Translations under genes and position numbers: made by a program | Shown: piece after piece, positions 1 to 11,397 of the stretch | How positions within the stretch are numbered: the first letter of the stretch is position 1 | Layout: every line of letters starts with the position of its first letter | Assembly: GCA_032622095.1 (NCBI GenBank) | Contig: CP136064.1 | Coordinates: 142,989,954 to 143,053,953 of the forward strand | DNA from: Siphonodentalium dalli | Taxonomy: Eukaryota > Mollusca > Scaphopoda > Gadilida > Siphonodentaliidae | DNA: 64,000 nucleotides | Direction of reading: 5' to 3' | Notes under the pieces: model-generated | The model's input: the letters and a program-made list of their open reading frames with translations, nothing else | Database searches by the model: none | What the model was told of the DNA's origin: nothing

Positions 1-678
1 TTGGCATACCACAGTACATGGTCTTTGTCCTCAGACGTGTACCACGGTTAACCATGGTTTAAAATAGCCAAGTATATAATACTAGAGTGTTAACAGGTCA
101 GGTAATTTCCTTGTATACTGGGTCTTTTATATTAAAACACCAAGTATACAAGGGTATTACCCAGGTATACGAGACTATCAATGCACCCGAAATGTATCAG
201 TGTATTAAACAACCAAGTATATGAGGGTATTAAAACACCGTCAAAATGCCGTATCTCCCTACTCTGAATATATGCACATGTTGGCCTAAAATAAAATGAA
301 ATGTTCAGTATTTGAACTTCCAGAATAATTTCAACATACATTTCAGTCTGATATTTCTGATATTTCAATTTGCTAATATCTAATGTTCCACCCCCCTCCA
401 GTTCGAATTTCAACCAAAAGGCCCGTAACTCTGGTAAAATTCCGCCCTCTAATTTTCACCAGAGTTACGGGCCCTTTTAGTTGAAATTTGCACTCATTTG
501 TTGTTTCACGATTTGTGGGATGATGCATGTATCAGGTCGCGTAAGCGGATACGGAATCCTATAGAATGGAAAAGAAAAAAATGTATTCTACGGAAGAACA
601 CCAGAAAGACAAATAAAGTCGCGAGTTCGAACTGAAAATACAAATTCACGGAAAAAATTATCATATTTTTACTACTTC
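1..678. other. Non-coding left margin with diverged repeat remnants
   Basis: No reading frame here looks like a protein. The first 66 bases carry CCACAGTA, CCACGGTTAACCATGG and similar words, the same vocabulary as the arrays at 18570-19070, so this may be a remnant of that element family. The rest is AT-rich unique-looking sequence with one hairpin, listed separately. Confidence 0.5.
417..478. repeat. Inverted repeat built from two family C ends
   Basis: The arm GGCCCGTAACTCTGGT at about 420-435 is repeated in inverse orientation as ACCAGAGTTACGGGCC at about 458-474, with a loop of about 20 bases. The same words open the monomers of the tandem family at 38240-39585 and the copy near 38790. 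It is therefore probably two fragments of that family placed head to head. Confidence 0.7.
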
Positions 679-1908
679 ATGAAGAATGACACAAAGGTTC
701 GTGTTTGCAAAGAGATTTACTTTACTCTGAGTATATACGACAAACGAATAAGTTACTTTCACGACAAGAACTCTGACTCAAGTAGAGACATTGACGATCA
801 GCGAGGGAAACATGACAAAAACTCAAGACCAGACGCAGTAATTGAACAAATAAAAACGCATATTCAAAGCTTCCTCGTATCCCATCACATTATTGTCGTT
901 CGTCAACCACACGCGAGTTTCTTGAAGCTGGATTAACCCTATCGAAATTGTATTCCTTGTACATGGATTGGTGTCTAAAATATTCATACGATGCCGCGAA
1001 AATAAATAAGTACAAAGACATATTCAACCATGAGTTTAATATAGGTTTCCATGTTCCCAAAAAAAGTCGCCTGCGAGGAGTATGAAGCAATTAAGAGAAA
1101 CATCTTTGGCGTGATCCCCGAAGAGGCATTGTCAAAATATCAGGCCTATTTGAATGACAAAACAAACGCACGAGGACATAGGAATCGGGACTGCGAAGCG
1201 AAAAGTGTTGTTATAACCTTCGATATCGAGAACGTAATTACGCTACCCAAAGCGAACATATCGAACTTTTGTTATAAAAGAAAACTGACAGTGTTTAATC
1301 TGACAGCCCATTGCTGTGAATAAAAAGGCATATAATGCTATGTGGGACGAGCACACGACTGGAAGGGATGGCAACGTGATAGCCAGTGCGTTGTGTAAGA
1401 TTTTAAATACGATATGCACTGATATACCATCAGAAGTTACACAATTAGTTTTATGGTCGGACTCGTGCGTGCCACAGAATAAAAACTCGCATATGACAAT
1501 GAAGATCTTTATGCAAAGTCACTCACAAATAAAACAAATGGAACAGAAAACCAAAAAGTATTCAACATCTCAGACATTTTCAGTCCTGTAGGCTTAGTTC
1601 GTGTGCTGAGTTCCATACGACCGTTACATACACAAGTGTTGCAAATGAAGAAGTCTGACTTCTTCAATTACCAAAAGGCGTCAATGTCGTTTAAATTCTC
1701 TCTCGTTCCGTTCACACAGGTGAAACATCTTCTGATTTCTAGGAATGAACCAGTAAAATGTTCATACAAAGTGAGCTTTAGTGATGCTACCTTCTCGGTT
1801 GCACACCTGATTCCGGTCACCAAACTGAGTCAATATACATACACTGAAAATTACAGTTTACCGGCAGCTCCAATGGTGGGCAAACGTTGTATTCTGTCCA
1901 AAGAGTAA
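679..1908 (+). pseudogene. Broken transposon-derived DDE/RNase H-like gene (DUF7869-type)
   Basis: Four consecutive reading-frame blocks match one protein type widespread and multicopy in cnidarians, insects and molluscs. I recall it as DUF7869, a transposase-like RNase H fold protein; that label is from memory. Blocks in order: THIQSF (about 860), REFLEAGLTLSKLYSLYMDW (about 912-968), FNIGFHVPKK (about 1036-1065), FDIENVITLPKANISNF then CYKRK and FNLTA (1220-1310), MWDEHTTGRDGNVIASAL (1340-1395), LWSDSCVPQNKN (1450-1485), FSPVGLVRVLSSIRPL (1578-1625), MKKSDFF and VPFTQVKHL (1646-1730). The acidic residues in FDIE and SDSC are the expected metal ligands of such a fold. Frame changes near 912, 1068, 1310 and 1555 mean it cannot be translated. 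Flanking inverted repeats were not found, so the parent element is undefined. Confidence 0.72.
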
Positions 1909-2129
1909 GTTTCGGACACTCGAAGCATGATGAATTGGATGCCGGTGGTCGACAAACAATTCTACGAAACAATTTTCAGACACAGAAAATAGTTGTTCGT
2001 GTTTGATGTTTGTTTTTGCAATGGTAGTGTTGTGCACCCATGTTGGTTTACAATGGAAATGACTGCGCGATGGTCTGCACAATGACTGTCTTTGATTGAA
2101 AGTTATAGACCTTTGCTGTGTTCTTCGTT
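1909..2129. other. Non-coding spacer after the DDE-like pseudogene
   Basis: This AT-rich sequence joins the pseudogene to the TTAA-flanked MITE. It may hold the end of the parent transposon, but no terminal repeat was recognised. Confidence 0.4.
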
Positions 2130-2133
2130 TTAA

Positions 2134-2495
2134 ATGGGTACTGTGCACTAAATCCTGTCGTTTATGAAACCATCTGCTATTATACTCAACATAATATCTG
2201 CAATAATTTGCCAACAAATTAATGAATTTGAGCCATGGATTTTAGCAAAATACACCCATGTGCCCTATGAACCAAACAAACAACATGGCAATTATAATTT
2301 ATGACTCATAGTGAGAAATATAGTTGATTGCATTATAAATACCTTGTTGTTTGTATCCTTCATACATTTGAAATACATTGTTGTGTGTATTTTGCACTAA
2401 TCCATGGCTCAAATTCATTCATATGGTACATGCATTATGTTGAGTATAACAGAAGATGGTCTTATACATGGCCGGATTTAGTATTCAGTACCCCT
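2134..2495. mobile_element. TTAA-flanked foldback MITE (piggyBac-like)
   Basis: The left arm GGGTACTGTGCACTAAATCC and the right arm GGATTTAGTATTCAGTACCC are inverted copies. They are flanked by TTAA at 2130-2133 and 2496-2499. The homology between arms continues inward through ACCATCTGCTATTATACTC and AATGAATTTGAGCCATGG (about 2221-2240 and 2399-2419), so most of the element folds back on itself. There is no coding capacity. TTAA target duplications are the signature of piggyBac-superfamily transposases, so this would be mobilised in trans. Confidence 0.72.
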
Positions 2496-2499
2496 TTAA

Positions 2500-3844
2500 G
2501 TTTGATGTTCTCGATATAACATTATTCGCTCTGTGGTTTACCCTAATAGCGTATAACTGCATTATTTGTTGTATACAGTCATTCATTCCAATTGTTTGTT
2601 GCGTTTGGCAGTCATCCATCTTCGTTTGTTTGATTAAATGTTTCTGGGGAAATTATTAGTACACACAAGAAAATTACAAACTTAGGGGCAATTATTAGTA
2701 CACATCTCGAGAAAATTACAAGCCTATAAAACAATATCTAATAACTCAGAGCTTTGATGGATGGGTTCCTCGACTCGAATCAAATATTTTATACCCCTGA
2801 AGCCAAAGAAATAGTAATTTAGGGGTGCTTAATCGGATTGAGTACCTTTATAACCATGTGTTTTGCAAGTCAAAGTTGGATAAGTAATTGTGTTCTATTT
2901 TCCCGGTTTGTTGAAGTTATTATGATAGCATTCAGTTTACAAATAATCTTGTGTTAATAATACATTGTTCGCGTGTATTTCTTCGAACTGTTTTATAATA
3001 TCAGCTTCCACCAACAATTCGATGTTATTCAGTTGCGGATTTTCAAATTGATGTTTGCGCTGAACAGTTAGCAAAAACTTTCTATTCTCAGTCGGGGATA
3101 AATTTGGTACTTCTTCCTCAGTATATAACCAATGCATTTGCAAATTTCATGAGATGGAAAGACAAAACAATGTATATACGCTTGTATACGACGTCCAATG
3201 TATTTTAGCCCATATGTTCATTCTATATTGCATTAAAAATACCATAAAGCATGCTTGAGTTATACTTATTTTAAACACAAATTAAAGCGACATCATGTCT
3301 TCGCGATTAATATTGTTTTATGAAATGGAAAGCACAACATGACGATACGTGAGGACTTTATTCTTAGACTGATTATATGTATTGCCACAGAATCTGAAGT
3401 TGTAATTTTATAATGATTGTTTGCAAAGAAAGCATCCAACTTGAACAGAATTCATGCACGGTTTGTTAATAAACAATGACTCTAGATTCGCCCTGATATC
3501 CAAATTTGGATTTGTGTACACAATGCATATAAGAACAAAATATGTTCGTCCAGTTTGTCATGTTCTCTCTATCTGTGTGGATTGTTTGCGCTTGTAACCA
3601 CTTAACCCGTCGTCCATTGCGAAGACATCGAGTCGCTTTAAATGTACTAGATAGTGTACGTATGTTTGTGTGATCACAAATATAACATTATTGTCCCGAT
3701 TAATGGTTAGCTGCTTGTGCAATCATTGATGGCAGTATAAGGATATAATTCCCCTACAAAAGATTGCCTGATAAATTGAGATGGATATTTTCCAGTGTGT
3801 GCACACAGCTTAAGACCTTTCAATGCCATTACTTATATATCTAA
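2500..3844. other. AT-rich spacer, no gene recognised
   Basis: Mostly unique-looking AT-rich DNA. The only item with protein-like composition is the minus-strand frame at 2937-3143, listed separately. No terminal repeats or simple repeats stand out before the Helitron-like units begin. Confidence 0.4.
2937..3143 (-). CDS. Short unrecognised reading frame, possible gene fragment
   Basis: A 68-residue frame rich in charged and amphipathic stretches, for example TENRKFLLTVQRKHQFE and ELLVEADIIKQFEEI. The composition is less repetitive and more protein-like than the chance frames around it. There is no recognised domain, no clear upstream promoter and no splice site that I can defend. It could be an exon remnant, part of the nearby transposon-derived gene family, or chance. 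Confidence 0.2.
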   Translation of the reverse strand: MQMHWLYTEEEVPNLSPTENRKFLLTVQRKHQFENPQLNNIELLVEADIIKQFEEIHANNVLLTQDYL

Positions 3845-4887
3845 TCTATTATATGTTTTGAAAGATCTGTGTGTGTGTGTGTGTATCTGTCTGTGTGTTT
3901 GTGTGTAATCGATGAACTCAAAAACGACCGACCCGATTTCGATGAAACTTGGTACGTGGGGGTATTTTCGGCCGGGGGTTAACATAGGCCTATTGATTTG
4001 CCCGTGCGATGTGACCTTGACCTTCAAAACTCATATCTCGGGATCCGCAGTGCTATCACGCCGGATTTAGCACTGCGATGCAGGGAGGATAACTCTATAT
4101 TCATACGTCGACGAACGTTAGCAATTTGCAGGCATGCAATTACGCATCGTGTATTTTTCCCAAAATTATAACATTTACAATATATATTGTCAATTTGCAG
4201 GCTATTAAAAATCGTGCATCTATCCCAAAATATATCATTTATTACAATTTCTGATATATAAATTTTGTTACAGCTAATATTCTTAGGTCTATTGTAGATA
4301 GATTTATTTTTTGTATATTCACACCACGCATAGGCTCAAGCTGTTTACATTTACCCCGCGGGTCTGGAATCTCATCCAAGAATCCATTTAGCTGAAATGA
4401 TACTTCGTTGTTGCGAAATGGAATCTACCGGTGGCCCCAAGCCGTCAATGTCAACAACATCGAAATTGTTCAACTTTGACTGTGAGAAAATAATTAGTTA
4501 AAATTTACCACACAATGCTAATTTATCTTTACGTTGAAGCTTGATAATTAATGAGCGTGTGTATATGAGGCGCGTTTACATACTTTAGTGGAAATCAAAT
4601 CGGGTAAAATTGGCGGATTTTTACGGACGAAATTTGATACATAGGGTATCTCGGTATCCGCTGGGCCGATTTCCCGGTATCCGCTTGCCCAATTTCCACC
4701 ATTTTTGGGGTGTTGGTGTTGGAAAATTGCCAGACTGATTTTGACAAAATTTGATACTTAGTGGACCATAGTGGTAATTGTTTCCAGGGAGTGTTTTGGA
4801 CGGGTCAAATCGTGACCCCACCTGACCTTGACCTTCAAAATGGTCAATTCAATGTCAAAGCCCGGACGAAGTCGGGTCACCTTCTAG
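3845..4887 (+). mobile_element. Helitron-like non-autonomous unit 1
   Basis: The unit starts TCTATTATATGTTTTGAAAG, followed by a (TG)n stretch and ATCGATGAACTC. It ends with the hairpin CCCGGACGAAGTCGGG (4861-4876) and, 8 bases later, CTAG (4884-4887). A 3-prime hairpin a few bases before CTRR, no terminal inverted repeat and insertion at AT/TA are Helitron features. The interior holds no protein. A block at about 4537-4727 (AATTAATGAGCGTGTGTATA onward) recurs in unit 3 at 5852-6033. Confidence 0.65.
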
Positions 4888-5450
4888 TCTCATATATATT
4901 TTGAAGACCTGTCTGTATGTATGTTTGTCTGTCTGTCTGTCTGTCTGTCATTAATACAAATCTACGATTCTCGACCGATCGGGACGAAACTTGGTACGTG
5001 TGTGTAGTTTGACCAGGCGGTCGTCGTTGTCGTATTGGTGAGCCCGTGCGGCGCCCGCTTCGCGCATGCGCAGACGAGATCTCGGAAACGGGTGGCGCTA
5101 TCGACTTGAAATTTGCTATGTGGATGTATCTTGCCCCGGATACGAATTTTATCGGGTCGCCGAGCCCGTGCGATGCCAGCTTCGCGCATGCGCAGACGAG
5201 ATCTCGGAAACAGGTGGAGCTATCGACTTGAAATTTGCTATGTGAATGTATCTTGCCCCGGATACGAATTTTATCGGGTCGCCGAGCCCGTGCGATGCCA
5301 GCTTCGCGCATGCGCAGACGAGATCTCGGAAACGGGTGGAGCTATCGACTTGAAATTTGCTATGTGAATGTATCTTGCCCCGGATACGAATTTTATCGAC
5401 TTGAAATTTGGTTTTTGAATAGCCCGGACAACGTCGGGCTCATCGGCTAG
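4888..5450 (+). mobile_element. Helitron-like unit 2 with tandem core (pearl-like)
   Basis: Begins directly after the CTAG of unit 1 with TCTCATATATATTTTGAAG, then a (TGTC)n microsatellite, then three 122-bp core repeats. It ends with the hairpin CCCGGACAACGTCGGG and CTAG (5447-5450). The order of 5-prime end, microsatellite, tandem core and hairpin end recalls the pearl elements of bivalves, which have been linked to Helitrons. The hairpin loop differs from units 1 and 3 while the stem is kept. Confidence 0.65.
5041..5398. repeat. Three tandem copies of a 122-bp core repeat
   Basis: AGCCCGTGCG starts at 5041, 5163 and 5285, giving a period of 122 bp. Each copy contains TTCGCGCATGCGCAGACGAG and ATCGACTTGAAATTTGCTAT, and the copies differ at only a few sites. 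GCGCATGCGC is a palindrome in each unit. Long frames crossing the array on both strands come from the period and carry no protein signal. Confidence 0.9.
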
Positions 5451-6115
5451 TATTATATATTTTGGAAGATCTGTTTGTTTGTTTGTTTGTTTGTGTGTAA
5501 TCGATGAACTCGAAAACGGCCGACCCGATTTCGATGAAACTTGGTATGTGGGGGTATTTTCGGCCCGGGGGGTGACATAGGCCTATTGATTTTCAGATCT
5601 GAGGTCAACTTTTCACGTGCCGAGGTCAAATTTGTTTTTACGCTGTGTTACGGGACTTTCATTTGAGTTCGGTGCTTACAAATCGATTTGAAACAGCGCG
5701 AATAATAAAATGCCAGTCATAATAATGACACTGTGAGAATCTTTCGTGTTTCCTCTTTCCAACGATATATAATGCGTATGTATCCGATTTAGTTATCTGC
5801 CTCAATTATCAAGAAGAAGTGGTACTATCTTCCATCAGGATAAAAACAATGCGTTGAAACTTGATAATTAATGAGTGTGTGTATATGAGGCGCGTTTATA
5901 TACTTGAGTGGAAATCAAATCGGGTTAAACTGGCGGATTTTTACGGACGAAATTTGATGCATAGGGTATCTCGGTATCCGCTGGGCCGATTTCCCGGTAT
6001 CCGCTGGGCCAATTTCCACCATTTTTGGGGTGTTGGTGTTTGACCCCACCTGACCTTGACCTTCAAAATGGTCAATTCAAGGTCAAAGCCCGGACGAAGT
6101 CAGGTCACCTTCTAG
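5451..6115 (+). mobile_element. Helitron-like non-autonomous unit 3
   Basis: Starts TATTATATATTTTGGAAGAT right after the CTAG of unit 2, followed by (TTTG)n and ATCGATGAACTCG as in unit 1. It ends with the hairpin CCCGGACGAAGTCAGG, which has one stem mismatch, and CTAG (6112-6115). It shares about 180 bp with unit 1 near its 3-prime end, so both belong to one subfamily while unit 2 differs in the middle. Confidence 0.65.
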
Positions 6116-6689
6116 TATATATATATTTAGGTATTCAAAACCCATAACCACATTGAGTCCATTGTTTATTGCGTACATATACAATGACCAATTGTGAGTA
6201 TTATATTACAGACAGTATTGCACACATAACATATATATGCATATGTATGCAAGAGTGTCGTATCTCCTTCGACATTATAATCCGGAATCGTGACGGCTAT
6301 TATTTGCGCAGAATGTCCTATCTCCAAACACGTTTTCGTCATTTAATCGTAAACGTGCGAATAATTAGTCACGATTTTTCACACTAGTGTATATATCGAT
6401 GTTTTCCATCATATGGTCACGATTTCCAATATGTATAAACTGTTTATATCCTGAAACAGACCATCCAAAATTTCAAACTCGATTTTCTCGGGAAATGGAA
6501 AAATGGACTTACGACATTATAGTTCTCAGGCAACGTAATAGATAGCCATCCATTAATTATATTTTGACAGATTATATCAACAGACTCTGCTAGCCATTGT
6601 TATCTATCTATCATCCAGTTAAACATAAACTCAAACCAATAATACAGTCTCTTCTCTTCAAATCCCACAGTGGCAAACAGGTATTAATT
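6116..6689. other. AT-rich spacer
   Basis: No gene, terminal repeat or simple tandem array was recognised. A chance frame at 6169-6387 lacks any known motif. Confidence 0.4.
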
Positions 6690-7430
6690 ACATTATCAGT
6701 TACTTGAATTTTAAATGGCCATAACTCTGTTAATATATATCGGATCAAGCCCAAATTCAAACTTGATCTGTATTTCGGGGTGAGGACCATTTCGAGGTGA
6801 GGACCATATGTACCAAATTTGGTGCTGATCAGATGAAAATTAATTAAGTCATCACACTTGGATGAATTCTATTTAAAAACAAGAGCGGAAAGGGTTAACT
6901 AAACAATACCAAAATCCATACAGATAAAGAACGTGCTAAGAAAGACATAGGTAAGAAATATGAGGCATATCAGAAGAATATTGTTTGACTTAGAAGCATC
7001 AGATAGCATTTGTGTGCAGGGTTAATTATTTTCTAAACCGATCAACCAATCGATACCAAAAACTATACAGGTATTAAAGGTGTGCGTCATCATAAACCTA
7101 CATATCAAATATGAACACAATCGGACAAAAAATACTTTGGTTACAGCATCGGATAGTTCATGGCTATGTGTGGATGCAAAGTGTTAATAATTTCTAAACT
7201 GATCTACTGATCGATACCAAAACTATACAGGTGAGGAGTGTGTCATCATAAACATGCACATAAAATGTGAACACAATCCGATAACAAATATTCGAGTAAT
7301 CGACTCGGATAGCAAGTGGCTATGGACAGACAGACAGACGGACCGACAGACGAATGACGGATGGTTGATCCGGACGTCAGCATTATGTGTTCCATACATG
7401 GTATGGGTACACATAAAAACGTTACTAAAA
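6690..7430 (+). repeat. Dispersed repeat family D
   Basis: Made of monomers such as GGCCATAACTCTGTTAATAT, CCAAATTTGGTGCTGATCAG and TCATCATAAACCTACATATC, ending in a (GACAGACG)n run at about 7325-7355 and CATTATGTGTTCCATACATG. Copies lie at about 48070-48270 and 56680-57115. It is non-coding, and the family is unclassified. Confidence 0.7.
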
Positions 7431-8080
7431 TATACAACATGCGAAACTGATCTTGAGAAACAAGTGACCGATTATACGCCCTTTACAAAAAGATAATCAA
7501 ATATAAATCATATTCCTATGTTGACCATTTAATCTGGTTGAGATCAGATGAAATGTCAAGTTCTAGATGATAGGATAGCTAGGGGCCTGCGAATCTTAGA
7601 TTTTGGTTCGAATTGAATATCGATCCTCGATTCCCCGATATCCAAATGTTGAAATAATCCCACAAAAGAAACGAGGAAGTTGTAAATACAAAACCATATT
7701 AGTTGTGTCATTACTGTCGTGTATAAAGCTCAACTCTGGGCAACTTGACATTTGTCTAACTTATTTAAATTTAAATAGCAAAAATAATCATTAAATAATG
7801 ACAATCACCAGTGGGGTTTGTCGCCAGCAAGACGTGAAGACACACATGATTTTATGAGATTTTAGGCAAACACATACCATAAACTTAAGTTGTAGTCATA
7901 CGCGATTAGTTATTCAATACCTGAGTATAGTTGCCGCATGGGTTTCTATGACAGTTTTGTATATCATGGATTCATGCTGTAACAAGAAATTTAAACTTGT
8001 ACGAGGGGCATTTCAATCATATTTAATATATATGTCTCCACTAACTCTTCAACTATAAAAGATAATACAAATGATCATTA

Positions 8081-9015
8081 AATGAAAGTGTCAATGACAC
8101 GGTAGCTCAACTTAGGTAGGGGAATAATTTAATGGTTGACAGTAAATGGAGGAAAGGTGATGACTCGTTCCCATCAACATGTCAATTTCAACATTCATGA
8201 CAAGTTGCATAATGATCGGATCAGGGATGTGGTCTGTAGGGTGTGCTAAAGGATTTAGTGATGCAAAGAGTCAATTCTAAAATGGCCACCGGTGGCCATG
8301 TTTTTTTGCGAATGACCCTAAAATGACTCGTTTCCATCTACATGTCAATGTCAACATCCATGACAAATTTCATGAAGATCAAACAGATCGGTCTATAACT
8401 CATGCTAATGGATTTTGTAGAAATATTTAGTCATACAAAGAGTAAAATCCAAAATGGCCATTAGTGCCCATATTTTTTGCTGAATGACCCCCAAAATGAC
8501 TCGTTCCCATCAAGAGGTCACCCCGGTGATCCATATGAAGTTTGGTGATGATCGGATCAGGGATGTGTAGGATGTGTCAAAGGATTTAGTGATGCAAAGA
8601 GTAAAATTTAAGATGGCCGCCAGCGGCCATGTTTTTTGGCCCATTTATCCTAAAATGACTCGTTCCCATCTACATGTAAATGTCAACATTCATGACAAAT
8701 TTTATGATGATCAGACAAACAGCATGGCCTGTAGCCCGCGCCAATGGATTCAATTTTGAAATCCAAGATGGCCACCAGCGGCCTTGTTTTTTGGCCGAAT
8801 TACCCTCAAATGATTGGTGCCCAACTGGAGGCCACCCCAATGATGAATATGAAGTTTGGTGATGATCGGATCAGGGTTGTGGTCTGTAGGGTGTATGAAA
8901 GTATTTAGTGATGCAAAGAGTAAAATCCAAGATGGCTGACGGCGGCCATCTTTTTTGGCCAAATGACCCCAAAATGACTTGTTCCCATCTAGAGGTCATC
9001 CCGATGATCCATATG
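8081..9015 (+). repeat. Dispersed repeat family B, left portion
   Basis: Opens with GAAAGTGTCAATGACACGGT and AGCTCAACTTAGG, then runs as monomers of about 200 bp with TGATCGGATCAGGGATGTGG, AAGATGGCCGCCAGCGGCCA and AAATGACTCGTTCCCATCTA. It is cut at CCATATG (9015) by LINE-1 and resumes at 19756. The GGCCGCCAGCGGCC palindrome occurs in most monomers. No protein is encoded. Confidence 0.8.
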
Positions 9016-9049
9016 TATCTCTGTATCTGTATCTGTATTTGGTTCAGCG

Positions 9050-10399
9050 TAGGATCCTTCCGGATATAAATACGCTGGTGCTGGATCAATATGATGATGT
9101 TTGACTGCTGGATGATGTTGTCTCCAGCAGTGAGGCACATGCACTTTCCTCAAGCTGATTCCATTCCAGAATAGTTCTCGAGAAGAATGAATGTTCTAGT
9201 TCCTTTGAGTCGGCCTTTATCAGCTTGTAGGGTTTTGAGTTATTACACTCATAATTTTGCACGATATTTTGTGACTAATAACCCTCCAAGTGTTTTGCAA
9301 CGATCTTTCGGCCCACTTTTTTATCAATTAGTATGTCATGGGTTGTGACAGATGGTAGCTTCCTGTCAACTATCTTACGGAAGAGTGTCAACCTCTGTGT
9401 GCATCTTCTATCTTGGAGTGGGAGGAGTCCTAGATGATCTTTCATGGCTGTGTGTACTGAGTGAGTGGAAGCTGGAAGCTTGACTCCACTGGAAGCTGAG
9501 TGTACTGCTTGCTTTGTTCGTCAGTTTATTTATGTGGTTTGTCCAAGATAGGTCGCTGGATAGTGAGACGCCCAGATAAGGAGTATCATCGACTGCTTGC
9601 AAGATGTGATTGCAGAGCTTGTACATGTGGGTGGTCTTTGATCTTATTGACATCACGAAGCATTTTTTGGCATTGAATCGCATACCCCAGTCGTCTGCCC
9701 ATTTTTCTAGAGATCTTGCTGGAGTATTTCGTGATCCCTTTGTGATGTTATCTGTCGATAGAGGAGACAGTCGTCTGCAAAGAGACGTGTTTGTGATGAT
9801 ACACATTCTGGCAGGTCATTTACATGGCATAGGAAGAGTAGGGGACCGAGGACTCCACTGGTTCTTTTTGGGAGCATGATCCTTCGACGACGACTCTCAT
9901 ATGATGTTTTGTGAGGAAGGTGGTTAGCCATTTATGGATGTTTCCGTTTATGCCGTAGTTGTGTGGAACATTATCAAATGCTTTGCTAAAATCGAGGACT
10001 ATCATGTCAGTCTGGATTTTCTCGTCGAAGGAGGTGAATAGGTCTTGAGTGGTGTTTATCAGTTGAGTCACGCATGAAGGCCCTTTCGGAATCCATGGTT
10101 TAAGCCAGTTAAGATTTTATGTTTTTCTAGATGATTCATGATGTGTCGATAGATGATATGTTCCAATATTTTGCAGCTGACAGATGTAAGGGAGACAGGT
10201 CTATAATTCTCTGCTACATGTATATCACCTTTCTTGTAAACAGGTGTGATGTTTGCATCGAGCCAGTTGTTTGAGAGGCTTTCTGTGGCTATTGACCTTT
10301 CAAATATGTGTTTCAGGCCTGGAGCGATGTGGTAAGCGCAGGTACGGAGCACTGTATTTGGGATGGCATCGGGTCCTGGAGCCTTCGATTGTTTCACAT
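9050..10399 (-). pseudogene. LINE-1 reverse transcriptase and C-terminal domain, frameshifted
   Basis: Reading right to left the protein shows SKAPGPDAIPNTVLRT (RT block 1), ITPVYKKGDIHVAENYRPVS and LNHGFRKG (blocks 2a-3), MIVLDFSKAFDNVPH (first catalytic aspartate), LGPLLFLCHVNDLP, RLFADDCLLYR (the FADD form of the YADD catalytic box), LEKWADDWGMRFNAKKC (thumb) and YLGVSLSSDLSW, then HSFFSRTILEWNQL near 9170-9230. The catalytic aspartates remain, but there are frame changes near 10070, 9930 and 9800, a small deletion after NVPHN, and further breaks near 9420. It is dead but of moderate age. Confidence 0.88.
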
Positions 10400-10407
10400 C
10401 TAGTAGT

Positions 10408-11397
10408 TAGAGATGGGCGGTTGTGAAATTTTGCCTCGGTTTCGGTTTCGGTTGTGGAAAAAGAGTTGAGTCTCGGTTTCGGTTTTTATTAATAAAAATT
10501 ACTAATGTGAACAAAATCTAATTATGCTTCATCATATTACAAAGAAAACACACCAATTGTATCACCATAACTTGTGAGGTACATGTCCTTTTATAATATT
10601 AAATTATGTATCATATTGTTACTATTACATGTATATTGTTAATGTCCATGTCGAGTGGCAGTGCTAGAATGCAAGTGAGTCTGTGTATTGTGTATGACTG
10701 CAATTCAGCATCATATGATCATAAGTGTGAAATAATATAATGATCATTTATATTGGCATAAAACTAATGTGTGTGACTAGATATATGTGTATAGTTATGA
10801 TTTGAAAAATAAAATTTGAAATAAACAACAAAATGAAAATAAAACATGATTAGAATCTCTCACTCACATTATCTGGCTATATGCCTATTACCATATTTAG
10901 GGAACATAATATTGTACACACTATACATGCATCCAATATATATTTGACGATTTAACATCCAAACAGTGATAAAAACTAATAGGGGATGCGGGTAACAATC
11001 ATTGATACCTTTTCATATCATATCCTCGTTATCAAATTCACCTTTCAGAGTATTTGTACGGCCTTAATGATTAAAATAACATGAGAAATAAACTGACTTG
11101 TGTTGTGTTTACTACGGCGAAAATAGGTGTACATGGAAGCAACGTAAATAATTCGTCGCGCGATTTCACCATGCGAACTCCTTTCTGCATATATATTACA
11201 GGCGGCACACTTAGATTTCTTATCTTTCTTTGAAAAATATTTCCACACAGGACTCGTTTGTTCGTCGTGTTCTGCCATGATTACAGGAAGTTGTGACAAC
11301 CGAAACTACGGGTTTTCCCAACTTACCACGGTTGTCATTTCCGGTTTTTCCCGACAACCGAAACCGAACTGATTCCACGGTTAACCGCCCATCTCTA
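10408..11397. mobile_element. hAT element, 990 bp, perfect 8-bp duplication
   Basis: The ends are exact inverted copies, TAGAGATGGGCGGTT at 10408 and AACCGCCCATCTCTA ending at 11397. The target duplication is CTAGTAGT (10400-10407 and 11398-11405). Just inside both ends lie GGTTTCGGTT repeats. Removing the element and one octamer rejoins the LINE-1 frame as VTKLLLDVKQSKAPGP, which proves the insertion. Only a BED zinc-finger remnant is left of the transposase, so it is a deletion derivative. Confidence 0.93.
11045..11299 (-). pseudogene. BED zinc-finger remnant of hAT transposase
   Basis: The likely start is the ATG at 11278 (MAEHDEQTSPVWKYF). The stretch SPVWKYFSKKDKKSKCAACN has the BED-finger aromatic pair (VW, YF) and the first zinc ligands C-x2-C. 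After SSHGE the expected second half with the H-x(3-5)-H pair is degenerate. BED fingers are the DNA-binding N-terminus of hAT transposases. The catalytic RNase H domain is absent from this element. Confidence 0.7.

Noticed and set aside
4877-5450. Frames of 61-144 residues on both strands around the 122-bp repeats
   Set aside because: Frame length results from a repeat unit without stops. There is no protein signature, and the same DNA is open on both strands.
7254-7496. Frame overlapping the family D (GACAGACG)n run
   Set aside because: Repeat-derived: the Asp/Arg/Gln-Thr run is the translated microsatellite.
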